Counted from the stretch's first letter, positions 33,801 through 43,112 are shown. The stretch is DNA of 64,000 nt from Brevibacillus_H ginsengisoli (GCF_050113715.1 NZ_JBNJQR010000002.1:496001-560000), one strand, 5' to 3'. The notes: generated by a model not told the origin, from the sequence alone. Translations and numbers: made by a program.

Positions 33801-34286
33801 TTAGAGTGGATGAATCACAGCGACGACTTGTTTCCCGCTTACTTGAATTCCTTTCTCTTGTTTACCGCAGTGCTTAAGATCCCTCACAAGCTCTTCTATT
33901 AACTGCTTTGCTTGCTGGGTCTCTTTTTTATCCAGCTTGACTGTCAACTCTACCCCATCACCGGCTGTAAGAATACGCTCCGCTTGTCGCTTCTTCGTAT
34001 CATAGTCGTGCTCTTCTATAAAAGCACTCAGGCGGATTTCTTTGAGCTTAAGCCCTTTTTCCGCTTTTCGTTCCTTTTGGCGTTCCTTCACCTGTTGTTC
34101 TTTAAAACTTGATTGACTAATAAGCTGACAAGCTGGCGGACTTGTGGCGAGTGATAAACAAACAAGATCTACCTTTAGCTCTTTGGCCAACTTGAGCGCT
34201 TCTTTTGTGGAGACGATTCCTAGGTCTTCCCCGTTGATCCCGGTCAACTCAATTTCGGATGCTTTGATTTTTTCGTTCATAATCAT
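33801..34286 (-). CDS. divergent, stand-alone translation initiation factor IF-3 homologue
   Basis: A 161-aa two-domain IF-3-like protein. The N-domain has MNEKIKASEIELTGINGEDL and GIVSTKEALKLAKEL, then SPPACQLISQSSFKEQQ. The C-domain starts KLKEIRLSAFIEEHDYDTKK. In ordinary IF-3 the N-domain reads KPPVCKIMDYGKY and the C-domain continues TIRFRGRE and ends with a PK-type tail; here these are TVKLDKKE and VVAVIHPL, so several conserved arginines are missing. It is not next to rpmI and rplT, the usual partners of infC. It probably arose by duplication and divergence; its ribosome role is open. AAAGGTGA precedes the start. Confidence 0.82.
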   Translation of the reverse strand: MIMNEKIKASEIELTGINGEDLGIVSTKEALKLAKELKVDLVCLSLATSPPACQLISQSSFKEQQVKERQKERKAEKGLKLKEIRLSAFIEEHDYDTKKRQAERILTAGDGVELTVKLDKKETQQAKQLIEELVRDLKHCGKQEKGIQVSGKQVVAVIHPL

Positions 34287-34454
34287 TGGATAACGTCACC
34301 TTTCTTGCTCGGTATGAGCCTACTTTACCAGCTTCACTATTAAGCGTAAAGGGATGGGAACAGGGTATTTGCATATGGTTAATAATAGGATAGAAGTTTA
34401 GAGCTGGGACAAAAGTGTGGGCAAAACCTCTTTTTATATTTCGCTTGAATTCGG

Positions 34455-34460
34455 TATAAT
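34455..34460 (+). promoter_or_regulatory. -10 box of the SWIM/SNF2 operon
   Basis: A perfect TATAAT lies 36 nt upstream of the SWIM gene. The -35 position is T-rich and has no good match. Confidence 0.45.
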
Positions 34461-34495
34461 GAAAGGATACGACTTTCATCGGAGGAATCGTCTAC

Positions 34496-36118
34496 ATGTT
34501 GCAAAAACAGTTATCACGTGAACAAGTCACCCACTTGGGCGAACAACTCCTTAAATTTATGGAAGACCACATTATCGAAGCAGGCTATCAATACTTCTCC
34601 AAAGGGATGGTCTTCAATATTCATGTTATAAATGATGGAAGTTTGATTACCAGTGATGTTCAGGGAACGCGAACGTACCACGTCGAGATCGACCTAGAAA
34701 CTTTTGTCAACAGCAACTGCGCGTGCTCGTACTCGCGATTTTGCAAACATATTGCGGCTACTTTTTTTCAGATATACAGTGTGTTTGATAACCCGAAAAA
34801 TTATTTGCAGCTTGTTCAACAACCGCGCAAGATTGAATTCTCGCCTGCCATGCTCTACCCGATTCCGTTACGTCCTGTGAGCGTCAACAGACCTGACGAG
34901 CAACTTCCTGATGCCAATCCGGTTCCCCTGACAGAAGTGAGCGATGTAGAGGCTTGGTGGGGCTATTTTGAGAGTATGAACATTGGATTGCCAGGACACG
35001 ATGAAGCGGCTCAAGTACCGGTTACCATACGCAATAGCTATCAGCGCTTGATCGCCCTTGCCTGTGACTGGAAAAAGGAACGCTCACAGCTTTTCGCGGT
35101 TCATGCCGTTCTCTTTTACTTGCAGAGATTTGAAGCTTATGTAGCCGAATTCAGCACCCAAACGACTTGTTTCTGGTTTCGGGGATTGTCTCAAACCGTC
35201 GAATTGTTAATGGAGCAATTAGAAGGGACTTTGTTTCAACTCAACAAGAACGTTCTTCGTGAACAGTATGGGGAATTGCTGGAACAGACCCTTTCCCTTG
35301 TGAAACAATTGAAATCTCGGCCTGCACATACGGTTGAATGGACGAAGATTTACCGGATCCTTTGGTGGTACCTCCTAGTTGAATTTTCTTGGATTCAGGC
35401 AGAAGTTGAAGAACTTCAACAACGAACAGACGACGAAGAAGTCAGTCGCGCAGAAATCCGGCGCACCAATCTCTTGCTTGCCCACTTCGCTGTAATGAAT
35501 GGAGAAGACGAAGTCGCCTTGCAAATATGGCACGAAAATGACAAGCTACCTCTCTCCTTTTATCTCTTCTATTTAAAGGCTTTCTCTGCTAGAAGCGAAT
35601 GGCAACGCCTACTCACCTGGTATGATTGGTTGGAGCAGTTAATGGCTGATACACAAGGAGAGGAATTACGTCTTGTGACGGCGATTTGGCGATTAGCATT
35701 TGAACAAACTGACAGATCGGATGAGTGGGGATTGATACTTCGTAGACTTCTTCCGGGGAGCTACTACGAATACGTATCGTACTTATTTGAGAAGGAAAGG
35801 TACCGCGAATGGCTGGATGTCCAGATGTCGTATGGCGTATCTTATTCTCATATCAATGGCGTCTATTTAAAGAATGTCGAAGAGGTCGAGCCAACGTTGG
35901 TCTTCTCCTTTTACATTCGGGAAGTAAACCGATTGATTGAAGAAAGGACACGGCCTTCTTATAAAGAAGCGATTAAGTTGCTCAAAAGATTGCACACGCT
36001 CTATCTTCAAGCGAACCAGAATGAACGCTGGGAACCGCTGTTACAACATTTGTCTACTACCTATAGCCGCTTACGCGCATTCCAAGAAGAATTAAGGAGA
36101 GGAAATCTGATTTCATGA
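34496..36118 (+). CDS. SWIM zinc-finger protein
   Basis: A 540-aa protein whose N-terminal region holds a SWIM zinc finger, CxCx(n)CxH, in NCACSYSRFCKHIAATFFQIY near residues 75-95. The rest is helical and otherwise unrecognised. SWIM domains bind DNA or proteins. The stop overlaps the SNF2 gene start by 4 nt (ATGA). Bacillus subtilis has the same pairing in ywqB and ywqA, so the protein is inferred to be a partner of the ATPase. TCGGAGGA precedes the ATG. Confidence 0.85.
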   Translation: MLQKQLSREQVTHLGEQLLKFMEDHIIEAGYQYFSKGMVFNIHVINDGSLITSDVQGTRTYHVEIDLETFVNSNCACSYSRFCKHIAATFFQIYSVFDNPKNYLQLVQQPRKIEFSPAMLYPIPLRPVSVNRPDEQLPDANPVPLTEVSDVEAWWGYFESMNIGLPGHDEAAQVPVTIRNSYQRLIALACDWKKERSQLFAVHAVLFYLQRFEAYVAEFSTQTTCFWFRGLSQTVELLMEQLEGTLFQLNKNVLREQYGELLEQTLSLVKQLKSRPAHTVEWTKIYRILWWYLLVEFSWIQAEVEELQQRTDDEEVSRAEIRRTNLLLAHFAVMNGEDEVALQIWHENDKLPLSFYLFYLKAFSARSEWQRLLTWYDWLEQLMADTQGEELRLVTAIWRLAFEQTDRSDEWGLILRRLLPGSYYEYVSYLFEKERYREWLDVQMSYGVSYSHINGVYLKNVEEVEPTLVFSFYIREVNRLIEERTRPSYKEAIKLLKRLHTLYLQANQNERWEPLLQHLSTTYSRLRAFQEELRRGNLIS

Positions 36119-38949
36119 GTTCAGAATTACAGCTTGCCGCACAGCTTTTGGAAGATGGTTTTTTCTTAATTGCCGGTACTCAAATTGACGGTTCGCCCGT
36201 TCATCCGCGAGAACTTGCCGGAATACTGTTTGCTTGGGATGAGCCTTCCTACTATGGAACTTTCATCAGCAAAACCGAGCAAGCCATTCAATTGCAACCA
36301 AGGCAAGCTCTCGATCTGTTCACCTCTCCATCCTGGCTTGAGCATATGACTTATTCTCCGGAAGAGTCATTCCTCGAGTTCCAGCAGGTGGCCCAGATGG
36401 TGAATAAGGCCTTGCTTGAAGGCAGCTTTGTTCCTAGCCTGTATGATTGGAAAAAGGGCTTCATTGGCTGGAGGATTCTCCCGACAGAGGATCAGCTAAT
36501 TCCTGAATATGCCCACAGTTGGCTTACGCATATATTAAATGACATGCTGGATGAAGAGACGAAACTAGATCATGCCTGGAGAGAGGTTAATCGACAGTTT
36601 CCCACCCTCTTGCTGATGGGCAAACAAATATCGGCACAAGTCGACGAACAAGAATGGTTACAATCGATTGGGCTGTTGCCTGATCAAACACCGTTTCGAA
36701 CTTGTTTGCAAGTAGTTGAATCCGTGAGCAACGATCAGGAATGGCGTTTACAGGTATTACTTCAGGATCGCGGGCAGCCGGAGCTAACCTACGAGATGTC
36801 GACCCATTCGCTTACAATCGATGATGAGCTGCCGCTAGATTGGCAAAATCATTGGAATCGTTACCTTCGTGACGTACAGAAATTCGCTGAGGTCATCCCT
36901 TGGTTAGTTGACGACTCTGAAGGACTTCCGATTCGAACTCGATTGACTAATGAGGAAGCGTGGAGGTTTTTAACCGAAACCAGTTTACAGCTGATTCAGG
37001 CTGGGATTCACGTTCTTCTCCCCGCTTGGTGGGAACAAGTGCGTCGGACGAAACCGCGTCTAAAAGCAAAGGTTAAATCCTCAACCACTGCCGCCCAGCA
37101 GTCTTTCTTCGGAATCTCACAGGTGATGGACTTTGAATGGAAGCTCGCAATTGGGAATATCGAGTTAAGCGAGGAAGAGTTTGATCAGTTGTTACAGCAA
37201 AAGCAACGGCTCGTCAGGGTAAAAGGTGAATGGATTCAGCTTACACCGGCTCTGTTGAAACAGCTTCAACAAACCTTGAAGAAAAATCGCGAAAATCAGC
37301 AGCTTACCTTTCGTGAAGTGATGAGACTTCATCTGTTGCAGCCAAGAGAAGATGAAGTATGGGAAGATGACCCAGATGATTTTTCGGTGCCAGTTGAAGT
37401 CGAGTTGAACCAACCGCTGCAAAAACTCTTCTCCCAATTACAAGAAACGAAACGTCTTCCGATGGTGGAGCAACCAGCCAGCTTTCTTGGGACACTTCGC
37501 CAGTATCAGTTGGAAGGTAGCTCATGGTTGCTCTTTTTACGCAGGTTCGGCTTAGGAGCATGTCTTGCTGATGACATGGGATTGGGCAAGACCATTCAGT
37601 TTATCACGTACCTTCTCCAGCTGAAGGATGCTTCCGAATCAATGGGACCTTCCTTGTTAATTTGTCCGACGTCTGTCATCGGCAATTGGCAGAAAGAATT
37701 GGAACGCTTCGCCCCTTCTTTGAAGGTACATGTGCACTACGGAAATAAGCGGTTAAAAGATGAAGAGTTCATTTCGACAGTTCAAAAACATGACGTTGTG
37801 ATCACCACCTATGCGCTTAGTCATTTGGACTTACATGAGCTCTCCTCTATTTCGTGGGACACGATCTGTCTCGATGAGGCCCAGCACATCAAGAATTCCT
37901 ATACCAAGCAAGCATCAGCCATACGTGGGTTAACGGGCTACCATCGGATCGCGATGACTGGAACACCGATTGAGAACCGATTGACAGAGCTTTGGTCAAT
38001 CTTTGAATTTCTCAATGCCGGATATCTGGGAAGCTTGCATGAATTCTCACAGCGCTATGTATTTCCGATCGAACGCGATCATCGTCAGGATCTCGTCACG
38101 CAGGTGCAACGATTCATTCAGCCATTTCTTCTGAGACGGGTCAAAACCGATCCGGTAATTCAACTTGATTTACCCGAGAAGAATGAAGCGAAAGAATATG
38201 TGCCGTTAACGGTCGAACAAGGAGCCCTTTATGAGTCAACGATACGGGACATGTTTAACCGTCTGGATGATACTACACCAATGGAACGTCGCGGATTGAT
38301 CTTAACAACGTTGACCCGTCTCAAACAAATCTGTGACCACCCAGATCTGATACTTGGACAGTCGCTCCCGCTCGTGGACGTGTCACGTTCTCACAAAATT
38401 ACTCGCCTGTTGGAGCTGGTTGAGGACATCCGCAGTAAAAAAGAACGCTGCCTCGTCTTCACTCAATACGTCAAAATGGGTGAATTGCTTCAGCGGATTC
38501 TCGTTCAGGAGGGGTTCGGACCTGTTAACTTCTTGTATGGCGGAACACCAAAAGAAAAACGAGACCAAATGATCTCCCAGTTCCAAAATGCTTCTCTTCC
38601 TGACACCGAACGCCCAGGGGTCCTTATCTTGTCGCTTCGAGCAGGAGGAACCGGGTTGAACCTGACGGAAGCCAACCACGTCTTTCATCTGGATCGCTGG
38701 TGGAATCCGGCGGTCGAGAACCAGGCGACAGACCGCGCGTATCGTATCGGTCAAGAGCGCGCCGTTCAGGTGTATAAATTCATCACCTTGGGCACGATTG
38801 AAGAAAGAATCGATGAGATGATGGAGAGGAAACTAACGTTAAGTGAACAAATTGTCGGTTCCAGCGATAATTGGATTACAGAGATGTCGACACAAGAGCT
38901 GCAAGAGCTTTTTATGCTTCGTCATGAATGGATGGATTCGAAAGGATAA
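36115..38949 (+). CDS. SNF2-family DEAD/DEAH-box ATPase
   Basis: A 944-aa Swi2/Snf2-type ATPase. Residues 1-440 are a long N-terminal region typical of bacterial SNF2 (SNF2H-like) proteins. The motor domain follows: LADDMGLGKTIQFITYLL is motif I near residue 487, ICLDEAQHIKN is motif II near residue 590, MTGTPIENR is motif III. The helicase C half carries FTQYVKMGELL, LSLRAGGTGLNLTEANHVFH and the arginine-finger motif QATDRAYRIGQ near residue 875. It should move along double-stranded DNA and remodel bound proteins, together with the SWIM protein. ywqA-like. It is followed 7 nt later by a 47-aa gene. Confidence 0.92.
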   Translation: MSSELQLAAQLLEDGFFLIAGTQIDGSPVHPRELAGILFAWDEPSYYGTFISKTEQAIQLQPRQALDLFTSPSWLEHMTYSPEESFLEFQQVAQMVNKALLEGSFVPSLYDWKKGFIGWRILPTEDQLIPEYAHSWLTHILNDMLDEETKLDHAWREVNRQFPTLLLMGKQISAQVDEQEWLQSIGLLPDQTPFRTCLQVVESVSNDQEWRLQVLLQDRGQPELTYEMSTHSLTIDDELPLDWQNHWNRYLRDVQKFAEVIPWLVDDSEGLPIRTRLTNEEAWRFLTETSLQLIQAGIHVLLPAWWEQVRRTKPRLKAKVKSSTTAAQQSFFGISQVMDFEWKLAIGNIELSEEEFDQLLQQKQRLVRVKGEWIQLTPALLKQLQQTLKKNRENQQLTFREVMRLHLLQPREDEVWEDDPDDFSVPVEVELNQPLQKLFSQLQETKRLPMVEQPASFLGTLRQYQLEGSSWLLFLRRFGLGACLADDMGLGKTIQFITYLLQLKDASESMGPSLLICPTSVIGNWQKELERFAPSLKVHVHYGNKRLKDEEFISTVQKHDVVITTYALSHLDLHELSSISWDTICLDEAQHIKNSYTKQASAIRGLTGYHRIAMTGTPIENRLTELWSIFEFLNAGYLGSLHEFSQRYVFPIERDHRQDLVTQVQRFIQPFLLRRVKTDPVIQLDLPEKNEAKEYVPLTVEQGALYESTIRDMFNRLDDTTPMERRGLILTTLTRLKQICDHPDLILGQSLPLVDVSRSHKITRLLELVEDIRSKKERCLVFTQYVKMGELLQRILVQEGFGPVNFLYGGTPKEKRDQMISQFQNASLPDTERPGVLILSLRAGGTGLNLTEANHVFHLDRWWNPAVENQATDRAYRIGQERAVQVYKFITLGTIEERIDEMMERKLTLSEQIVGSSDNWITEMSTQELQELFMLRHEWMDSKG

Positions 38950-38956
38950 ATGATGG

Positions 38957-39100
38957 ATGCAGAAATCAACAGTTCAAACCAAGAGTCAACCTGTTCGTGT
39001 GCCAAACGAAAACAAATTGGATCGCGCCGAACTACCAGAAGTCTGGCTCAAATTCTACGATCAAGTGCTCCAGATCCGATTAGCCCAGATAAAAAAGTGA
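38957..39100 (+). CDS. 47-aa small protein downstream of SNF2
   Basis: The frame runs from an ATG 7 nt after the SNF2 stop to TGA at 39098. AAGGA lies 10 nt upstream. The peptide is charged, with helical segments (PVRVPNENKLDRAELPEVW, then LKFYDQVLQIRLAQIKK). A longer frame from 38950 in another phase is less protein-like. It may be a third member of the SWIM/SNF2 unit. No family is recognised. Confidence 0.55.
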   Translation: MQKSTVQTKSQPVRVPNENKLDRAELPEVWLKFYDQVLQIRLAQIKK

Positions 39101-39109
39101 TGGAAACCG

Positions 39110-39147
39110 AAAAAGCAGCCCACTCAAGAAGAGCGGGCTGCGTTTAC
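39110..39147. terminator. terminator between the SNF2 unit and the convergent gene
   Basis: The arms GCAGCCC-CTC and GAG-GGGCTGC have a T-run (TTTTTC) on the minus strand after the right-hand gene and a weaker tail on the plus strand. Confidence 0.7.
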
Positions 39148-39148
39148 C

Positions 39149-39469
39149 TTAGTCGTTTCGTTGTCTGCGGAATTGCATTACCTCATTCTCTGCCCACTCA
39201 CGGAAACGGTCTTCTACCACGTCTTCTGGAGCGCTTAAGCAGTACATACCCAGCGTTTCATTCAGATAAGGAGCATGTTTCCCTAGTAAATACTCTTGTT
39301 CGATCTGATCGTCAAACTGGTTGAAGAACACGTCCCACATCGGATTATTTTTTCGCTTGATCGCAACTGCCTCTACATAAGGGATATATGGAGTTAAAAA
39401 GTTATCAATTTTCTTTTGTACGGAGAAATCATATTGTGTTTCATCAAAGTAAACTGTGTTTGTCGCCAT
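39149..39469 (-). CDS. 106-aa hypothetical protein
   Basis: An acidic, soluble protein rich in aromatic residues (VYFDETQYDFSVQKKIDNFL, then YLNETLGMYCLSAPEDVVE). No family is recognised and no signal peptide or membrane helix is present. GGGAGGA precedes the ATG by 7 nt, which supports translation. It is convergent with the SNF2 unit. Confidence 0.65.
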   Translation of the reverse strand: MATNTVYFDETQYDFSVQKKIDNFLTPYIPYVEAVAIKRKNNPMWDVFFNQFDDQIEQEYLLGKHAPYLNETLGMYCLSAPEDVVEDRFREWAENEVMQFRRQRND

Positions 39470-39654
39470 GCTTTATTCCTCCCTGCTTCCTTGATGACTT
39501 CATGATAACTCCGAATGGTAAGTTATGTAGTGAAAAAAATCACAATGTATATCGTCCAAATTCTTGTAGCCTTATAGCTTCTCAATAAACTTTGGATGTT
39601 TTCCGCGAACGAATTTCCACCTATTTCCTTATCCTCCTGCATAGAATCATACAA

Positions 39655-39696
39655 AGAACCCTAGCGTTGATCATGATGATCTTGGCTAGGGTCTAC
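39655..39696 (-). terminator. possible terminator after the DUF3892 gene
   Basis: ACCCTAGC and GCTAGGGT form the arms, with a GATCATGATGATC palindrome inside; TTCTTTG follows on the minus strand. The rest of 39470-39733 holds no supported gene. Confidence 0.4.
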
Positions 39697-39733
39697 CCGA
39701 ATGAGGAGGGAACAATGAGTCTCCTACATCGAT

Positions 39734-39970
39734 TTAGAAAAGAGGCAGGTTGTCAAGGTTGTTGGATTGGTCGTTATCAGGTATACTACGAAGATGAAGT
39801 CCTCCATCTTTACCCTTTAACACCTCTACATGATCAATTCGTCCTTCAGCGGCTAACCGTTGCGCCACGAGATAATCTACCTCGTTCCCATCTGATAATT
39901 TGAGACGAATGATGTCTCCATCACCATTTTTACGTACGGCTACTACATGAGGAATGCTTTCGTTTGTCAC
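39734..39970 (-). CDS. DUF3892 family protein
   Basis: A 78-aa small protein of the DUF3892 group. The conserved pattern HVVAVRKNGDGDIIRLKLSDG, then VDYLVAQRLAAEGRIDHVEV is visible, with a final GLHLRSIPDNDQSNNLDNLP. The function is unknown. The GTG start at 39970 has AAAGGAGG 8 nt upstream; the longer frame to 40090 is not supported. Confidence 0.75.
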   Translation of the reverse strand: MTNESIPHVVAVRKNGDGDIIRLKLSDGNEVDYLVAQRLAAEGRIDHVEVLKGKDGGLHLRSIPDNDQSNNLDNLPLF

Positions 39971-40059
39971 TTCTTTTTCCTCCTTTCTCTTTACTTGAAT
40001 AGGTTTTCCAACAAAAGGGTTATAATACCTATAATTCACGCTTTGATGGAGGTGTTTGT

Positions 40060-40266
40060 TTGTACTACTCAAAGAAGAACCAAGAGCCAATAGTTGAACA
40101 ACAAACGGATATCTGGACGTGCAGCAAAGACAATTGTTCCTGCTGGATGCGTGAAGATCTATCGTTTGATAAGGAACCTACATGTCCAATGTGCGGCTCA
40201 GACATGTTAAAAGACACCAAAATGTTGCCACCACTCTTCGGAGGCAATTTCAAAACATCTGTGTAG
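40060..40266 (+). CDS. YdjO-type cold-inducible small zinc-ribbon protein
   Basis: A 68-aa protein with four Cys pairs arranged like a zinc ribbon: CSKDNCSCWMRED near residues 21-33 and CPMCGSDML near 42-50. This matches the Bacillus YdjO cold-inducible family; the role is unknown. The start is a TTG with GGAGGTG 5-7 nt upstream. It is divergent from the DUF3892 gene, whose start lies 89 nt away. Confidence 0.75.
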   Translation: MYYSKKNQEPIVEQQTDIWTCSKDNCSCWMREDLSFDKEPTCPMCGSDMLKDTKMLPPLFGGNFKTSV

Positions 40267-40342
40267 AGAGTACAAAACAAATAATCCCTAGGAATTCGCG
40301 TTGCTATCCTAGAACCTTCACAAAATGTAGGGATACAAATGA

Positions 40343-40382
40343 AAAGAAGAGTGAGACACCCATCGTGTCCACTCTTCTTTGC
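40343..40382. terminator. bidirectional terminator
   Basis: AAGAAGAGTG-GACAC pairs with GTGTC-CACTCTTCTT across a single bulge. Convergent genes lie on both sides. Confidence 0.75.
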
Positions 40383-40412
40383 TTTAAGCTAGCGTTAGTC
40401 ATCCGGATTGGA

Positions 40413-40622
40413 TTAAACCCCGGTACGTCTGCGTTGATTGTTCGGTTTCTTGGTTTGCTGGCTTTTCATCATTTGGTTACCAGCTTTTTGATTGTTCATA
40501 GAATTATGGTTCGATTGTGCTTGTTTTTTCTCAGCGAGCTTTCGTTTCATCGCCTCTTGCAAACTGATTTTGCCCGGTGTGGCGGTTGCCGCCTCTTTGT
40601 CGTTGAGGTTTTGTTCCGTCAA
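40413..40622 (-). CDS. 69-aa small basic protein
   Basis: A short, soluble, Lys/Gln/Asn-rich protein: a helical segment (ISLQEAMKRKLAEKKQAQ) followed by a low-complexity Asn/Met/Gln region and a basic end (NNQRRRTGV). The start is a TTG with AGGAG 9 nt upstream. The function is unknown; the composition suggests nucleic-acid contact or disorder. Confidence 0.5.
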   Translation of the reverse strand: MTEQNLNDKEAATATPGKISLQEAMKRKLAEKKQAQSNHNSMNNQKAGNQMMKSQQTKKPNNQRRRTGV

Positions 40623-40723
40623 GCGAATGCACTCCTATCATTCTTTACACTTTCATGTGATTAAATCTAATCATATTACATTCTGATCGGTTTTACTATG
40701 GTCTTATAAGGTTACTCTACACC

Positions 40724-43027
40724 TTATTGCTTCGTTTTCTTCAATAATCGCAAACTGTTCAAGATAACCAGCATCGCGGCTCCCGTATCACTCAGGACAG
40801 CCATCCACAGTGTCAGCCAATTCGGAATGATGAGCAAGAGAGCGATCGATTTAATCAGAAGGGAGAACCAGATATTTTGTTGAATAATCACGCGTGCTTG
40901 GCGGCTCAACTGTTGGATGAGCGGCAACTTCTCCAGATCGTCCCCCATGAGAACAATGTCAGCTGCCTCCATGGCGGTGTCCGTTCCAACTGCCCCCATC
41001 GCGATTCCAAGATCAGCTGCCGCCAGTGCTGGAGCGTCGTTAATTCCGTCTCCTATCATGGCAACCTGACCGTTCTTCCGCAATTGTTGAATGACTTGTA
41101 GCTTTTGCTCCGGAAGCAGTTCGGCTCGATATTGTTCAATGCCTACCTGGCTCGCTATATGCTCGGCCGTCCCCTCATTATCGCCTGTAAGCATCACCGG
41201 AGTAATTCCGCTTTCTTTAAGTTGCTTGATCGTTGCCTGACTTGAGCTTCTCAGCCGATCCGCTACAGACAGCACACCGATTACTCGATTCGGCTCGCCA
41301 ACGACGACGATGGTCTTGCCAGCATTTTGCCAACTGCTAAGCTCTGGGAATTTCTCGTTAACCTGTAAGCCCTGTTCTTCAAAAAGCGCAATACTGCCCA
41401 CCAGATAAGTTCTTCCGTGTACCTCAGATTGTACTCCTTTACCTGGTATGGCTTGATGCTGGGGGCTTGGTTCGAAGCTGATTCCTTGATCTTGGGCATA
41501 AGTCACAATGGCTTGCGCGATCGGATGAGTTGAATTCTGTTCAACACAAGCCGCTATCTGGAGCAGGTGTTCTACTTCCTTCTGGTCATGAACCACCACA
41601 TCTACAACTTGTGGACGACCCTCTGTGAGTGTCCCTGTTTTGTCAAATACGATATGGGTAAATCGGCTGGCAGCCTCTAAAGCCGCTCCACCTTTGATCA
41701 ACACTCCGCTTTTTGCGGCGCTGCCAATCGCGGAAACAACGGCAACTGGAGTCGAGATCACCAATGCACACGGACAAGCAATGACGAGAAGCTCTAACCC
41801 CCGATAAAACCAGCTTGCCCAGTCTCCAGTGAAGAACGGCGGCACTACCATGATCAAGAATGCGATTCCGATTACAATAGGCGTGTAAATCCGGGCAAAT
41901 TTGTCAAGATACTGCTCTGTCGGCGCTTTTTTCTCCTGAGCCTCTTCCACCAAGTGAATGATTCGAGCAATTGTAGAGTCTCCTAAACGCTTGGTGGCGC
42001 GAATCTCTAACGCTCCATTCTCGTTAATAGACCCCGCGAAAACTGAATCACCAGCTTGTTTCTCGACAGGTAAGGACTCCCCTGTAATTGGAGCCTGATT
42101 CACACCAGAGGCTCCCGATAGAATAACGCCATCCAATGGAATACGTTCTCCTGGCCTTACAAGGAATACCTCGCCGACTTGCAGTTCTTCTACCGCTGCA
42201 ACGACCCATTGCCCATTTTTCTGGACAGTAACCTCCGGTGGCGTCAGGTTCATCAAGGAACGGATGGACTGTCTGGTTTTGGCGATAGACATGGATTGCA
42301 AGACATTGCCCACTCCGAACAAGAAGACAACCGAAGCGCCCTCAAGCCATTCACCGATGAATGCGGCGCCAATAGCCGCGATGGTCATCAGCACATTCAT
42401 GTCCATTGAATAGCTTTTTAGCGAGTACCACGCGCTTTTCGCAGGTTTCCATCCCGCGCTGATCATGGCAAAAGCGTACAGAATGACCGATACGCTTTGC
42501 ATCTGCCAGTGGGAAGCGATCCAGCCAAAAGCAATTAGGATTCCGGAAAGCCCCGTGCTCAAAACGCCTTTATCCTGCCACCATTCTAAGGGCGATTCTG
42601 CTAGCGGGCGATGCTGTTCGATCAATTGGCCTTTATAACCAGCTTCTTCAATCGCCTGAATGACACGCCCAGGTTCCGTTGTAAAAGGAAGCTTCATCTT
42701 CGCTGTACTGAAATTTACGCGAACGTCATTGGTTCCAAGCGAGTGAGCCACATGCTTTTGCAAGCTGGCAGCACATGAACCGCAGTCCATTCCTTCAATG
42801 GCAAATTCCATGTATGCTGTACCGCTTCCTTCTTGATTCCCTTGTTTCAGGTATGAGGTGGTACGTTCATGGGTATCGTTATGTGTATGGTCATGGTGAT
42901 GTTCATCGTTATGATCGTGGTTATGGTCATGAGTATGATCATGGTTGGTATTATCATGTTGAGAGTTGAGTAACTTCTCCTTGTCCGTACATGTACCGCC
43001 TTGGCAACATGATTGTTTGTTGGTCAT
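40724..43027 (-). CDS. heavy-metal P1B-type ATPase, Zn/Cd/Pb exporter (ZntA/CadA-like)
   Basis: A 767-aa ion pump. The N-terminus carries a Cys pair (SCCQGGTC), then a His/Asp-rich stretch at residues 25-55, then an HMA domain with GMDCGSCAASLQKHV near residue 80. The core has the CPC membrane motif (ACPCALVIS), the phosphorylation site DKTGTLTEG, the HP motif (NSTHPIAQAIV), and the hinge GDGINDAPALAAADLGIAMG. It expels Zn2+, Cd2+ or Pb2+ with ATP. The His-rich segment may bind metal near the entry. A CadC-type gene is divergent and probably controls it. Confidence 0.9.
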   Translation of the reverse strand: MTNKQSCCQGGTCTDKEKLLNSQHDNTNHDHTHDHNHDHNDEHHHDHTHNDTHERTTSYLKQGNQEGSGTAYMEFAIEGMDCGSCAASLQKHVAHSLGTNDVRVNFSTAKMKLPFTTEPGRVIQAIEEAGYKGQLIEQHRPLAESPLEWWQDKGVLSTGLSGILIAFGWIASHWQMQSVSVILYAFAMISAGWKPAKSAWYSLKSYSMDMNVLMTIAAIGAAFIGEWLEGASVVFLFGVGNVLQSMSIAKTRQSIRSLMNLTPPEVTVQKNGQWVVAAVEELQVGEVFLVRPGERIPLDGVILSGASGVNQAPITGESLPVEKQAGDSVFAGSINENGALEIRATKRLGDSTIARIIHLVEEAQEKKAPTEQYLDKFARIYTPIVIGIAFLIMVVPPFFTGDWASWFYRGLELLVIACPCALVISTPVAVVSAIGSAAKSGVLIKGGAALEAASRFTHIVFDKTGTLTEGRPQVVDVVVHDQKEVEHLLQIAACVEQNSTHPIAQAIVTYAQDQGISFEPSPQHQAIPGKGVQSEVHGRTYLVGSIALFEEQGLQVNEKFPELSSWQNAGKTIVVVGEPNRVIGVLSVADRLRSSSQATIKQLKESGITPVMLTGDNEGTAEHIASQVGIEQYRAELLPEQKLQVIQQLRKNGQVAMIGDGINDAPALAAADLGIAMGAVGTDTAMEAADIVLMGDDLEKLPLIQQLSRQARVIIQQNIWFSLLIKSIALLLIIPNWLTLWMAVLSDTGAAMLVILNSLRLLKKTKQ

Positions 43028-43094
43028 CCTGCATCACATCCTAACAAAACGTATATGAATAGCATACCACATGTGCTTCGAACATTAAAATACC

Positions 43095-43112
43095 CATTTG
43101 AATATTTAAATG
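43095..43112. promoter_or_regulatory. ArsR/SmtB-type operator palindrome
   Basis: CATTTGAATATTTAAATG is an 18-bp palindrome with one mismatched pair, between the divergent ATPase and cadC genes. It has the TTGAATATT-like core of CadC/SmtB sites. TATAAT at 43151-43156 is a likely -10 for cadC. Confidence 0.6.

Noticed and set aside
38950..39324. 124-codon frame after SNF2
   Set aside because: It extends through the terminator into the antisense of the 106-aa gene; the alternative 47-codon frame has better protein character and a ribosome-binding site.
39715..39903. Plus-strand frame with a strong GAGGAGG site opposite the DUF3892 gene
   Set aside because: The minus-strand DUF3892 frame has clear family features and its own AAAGGAGG site; the opposing frame resembles no family and runs through it, so the ribosome-binding match is probably chance.
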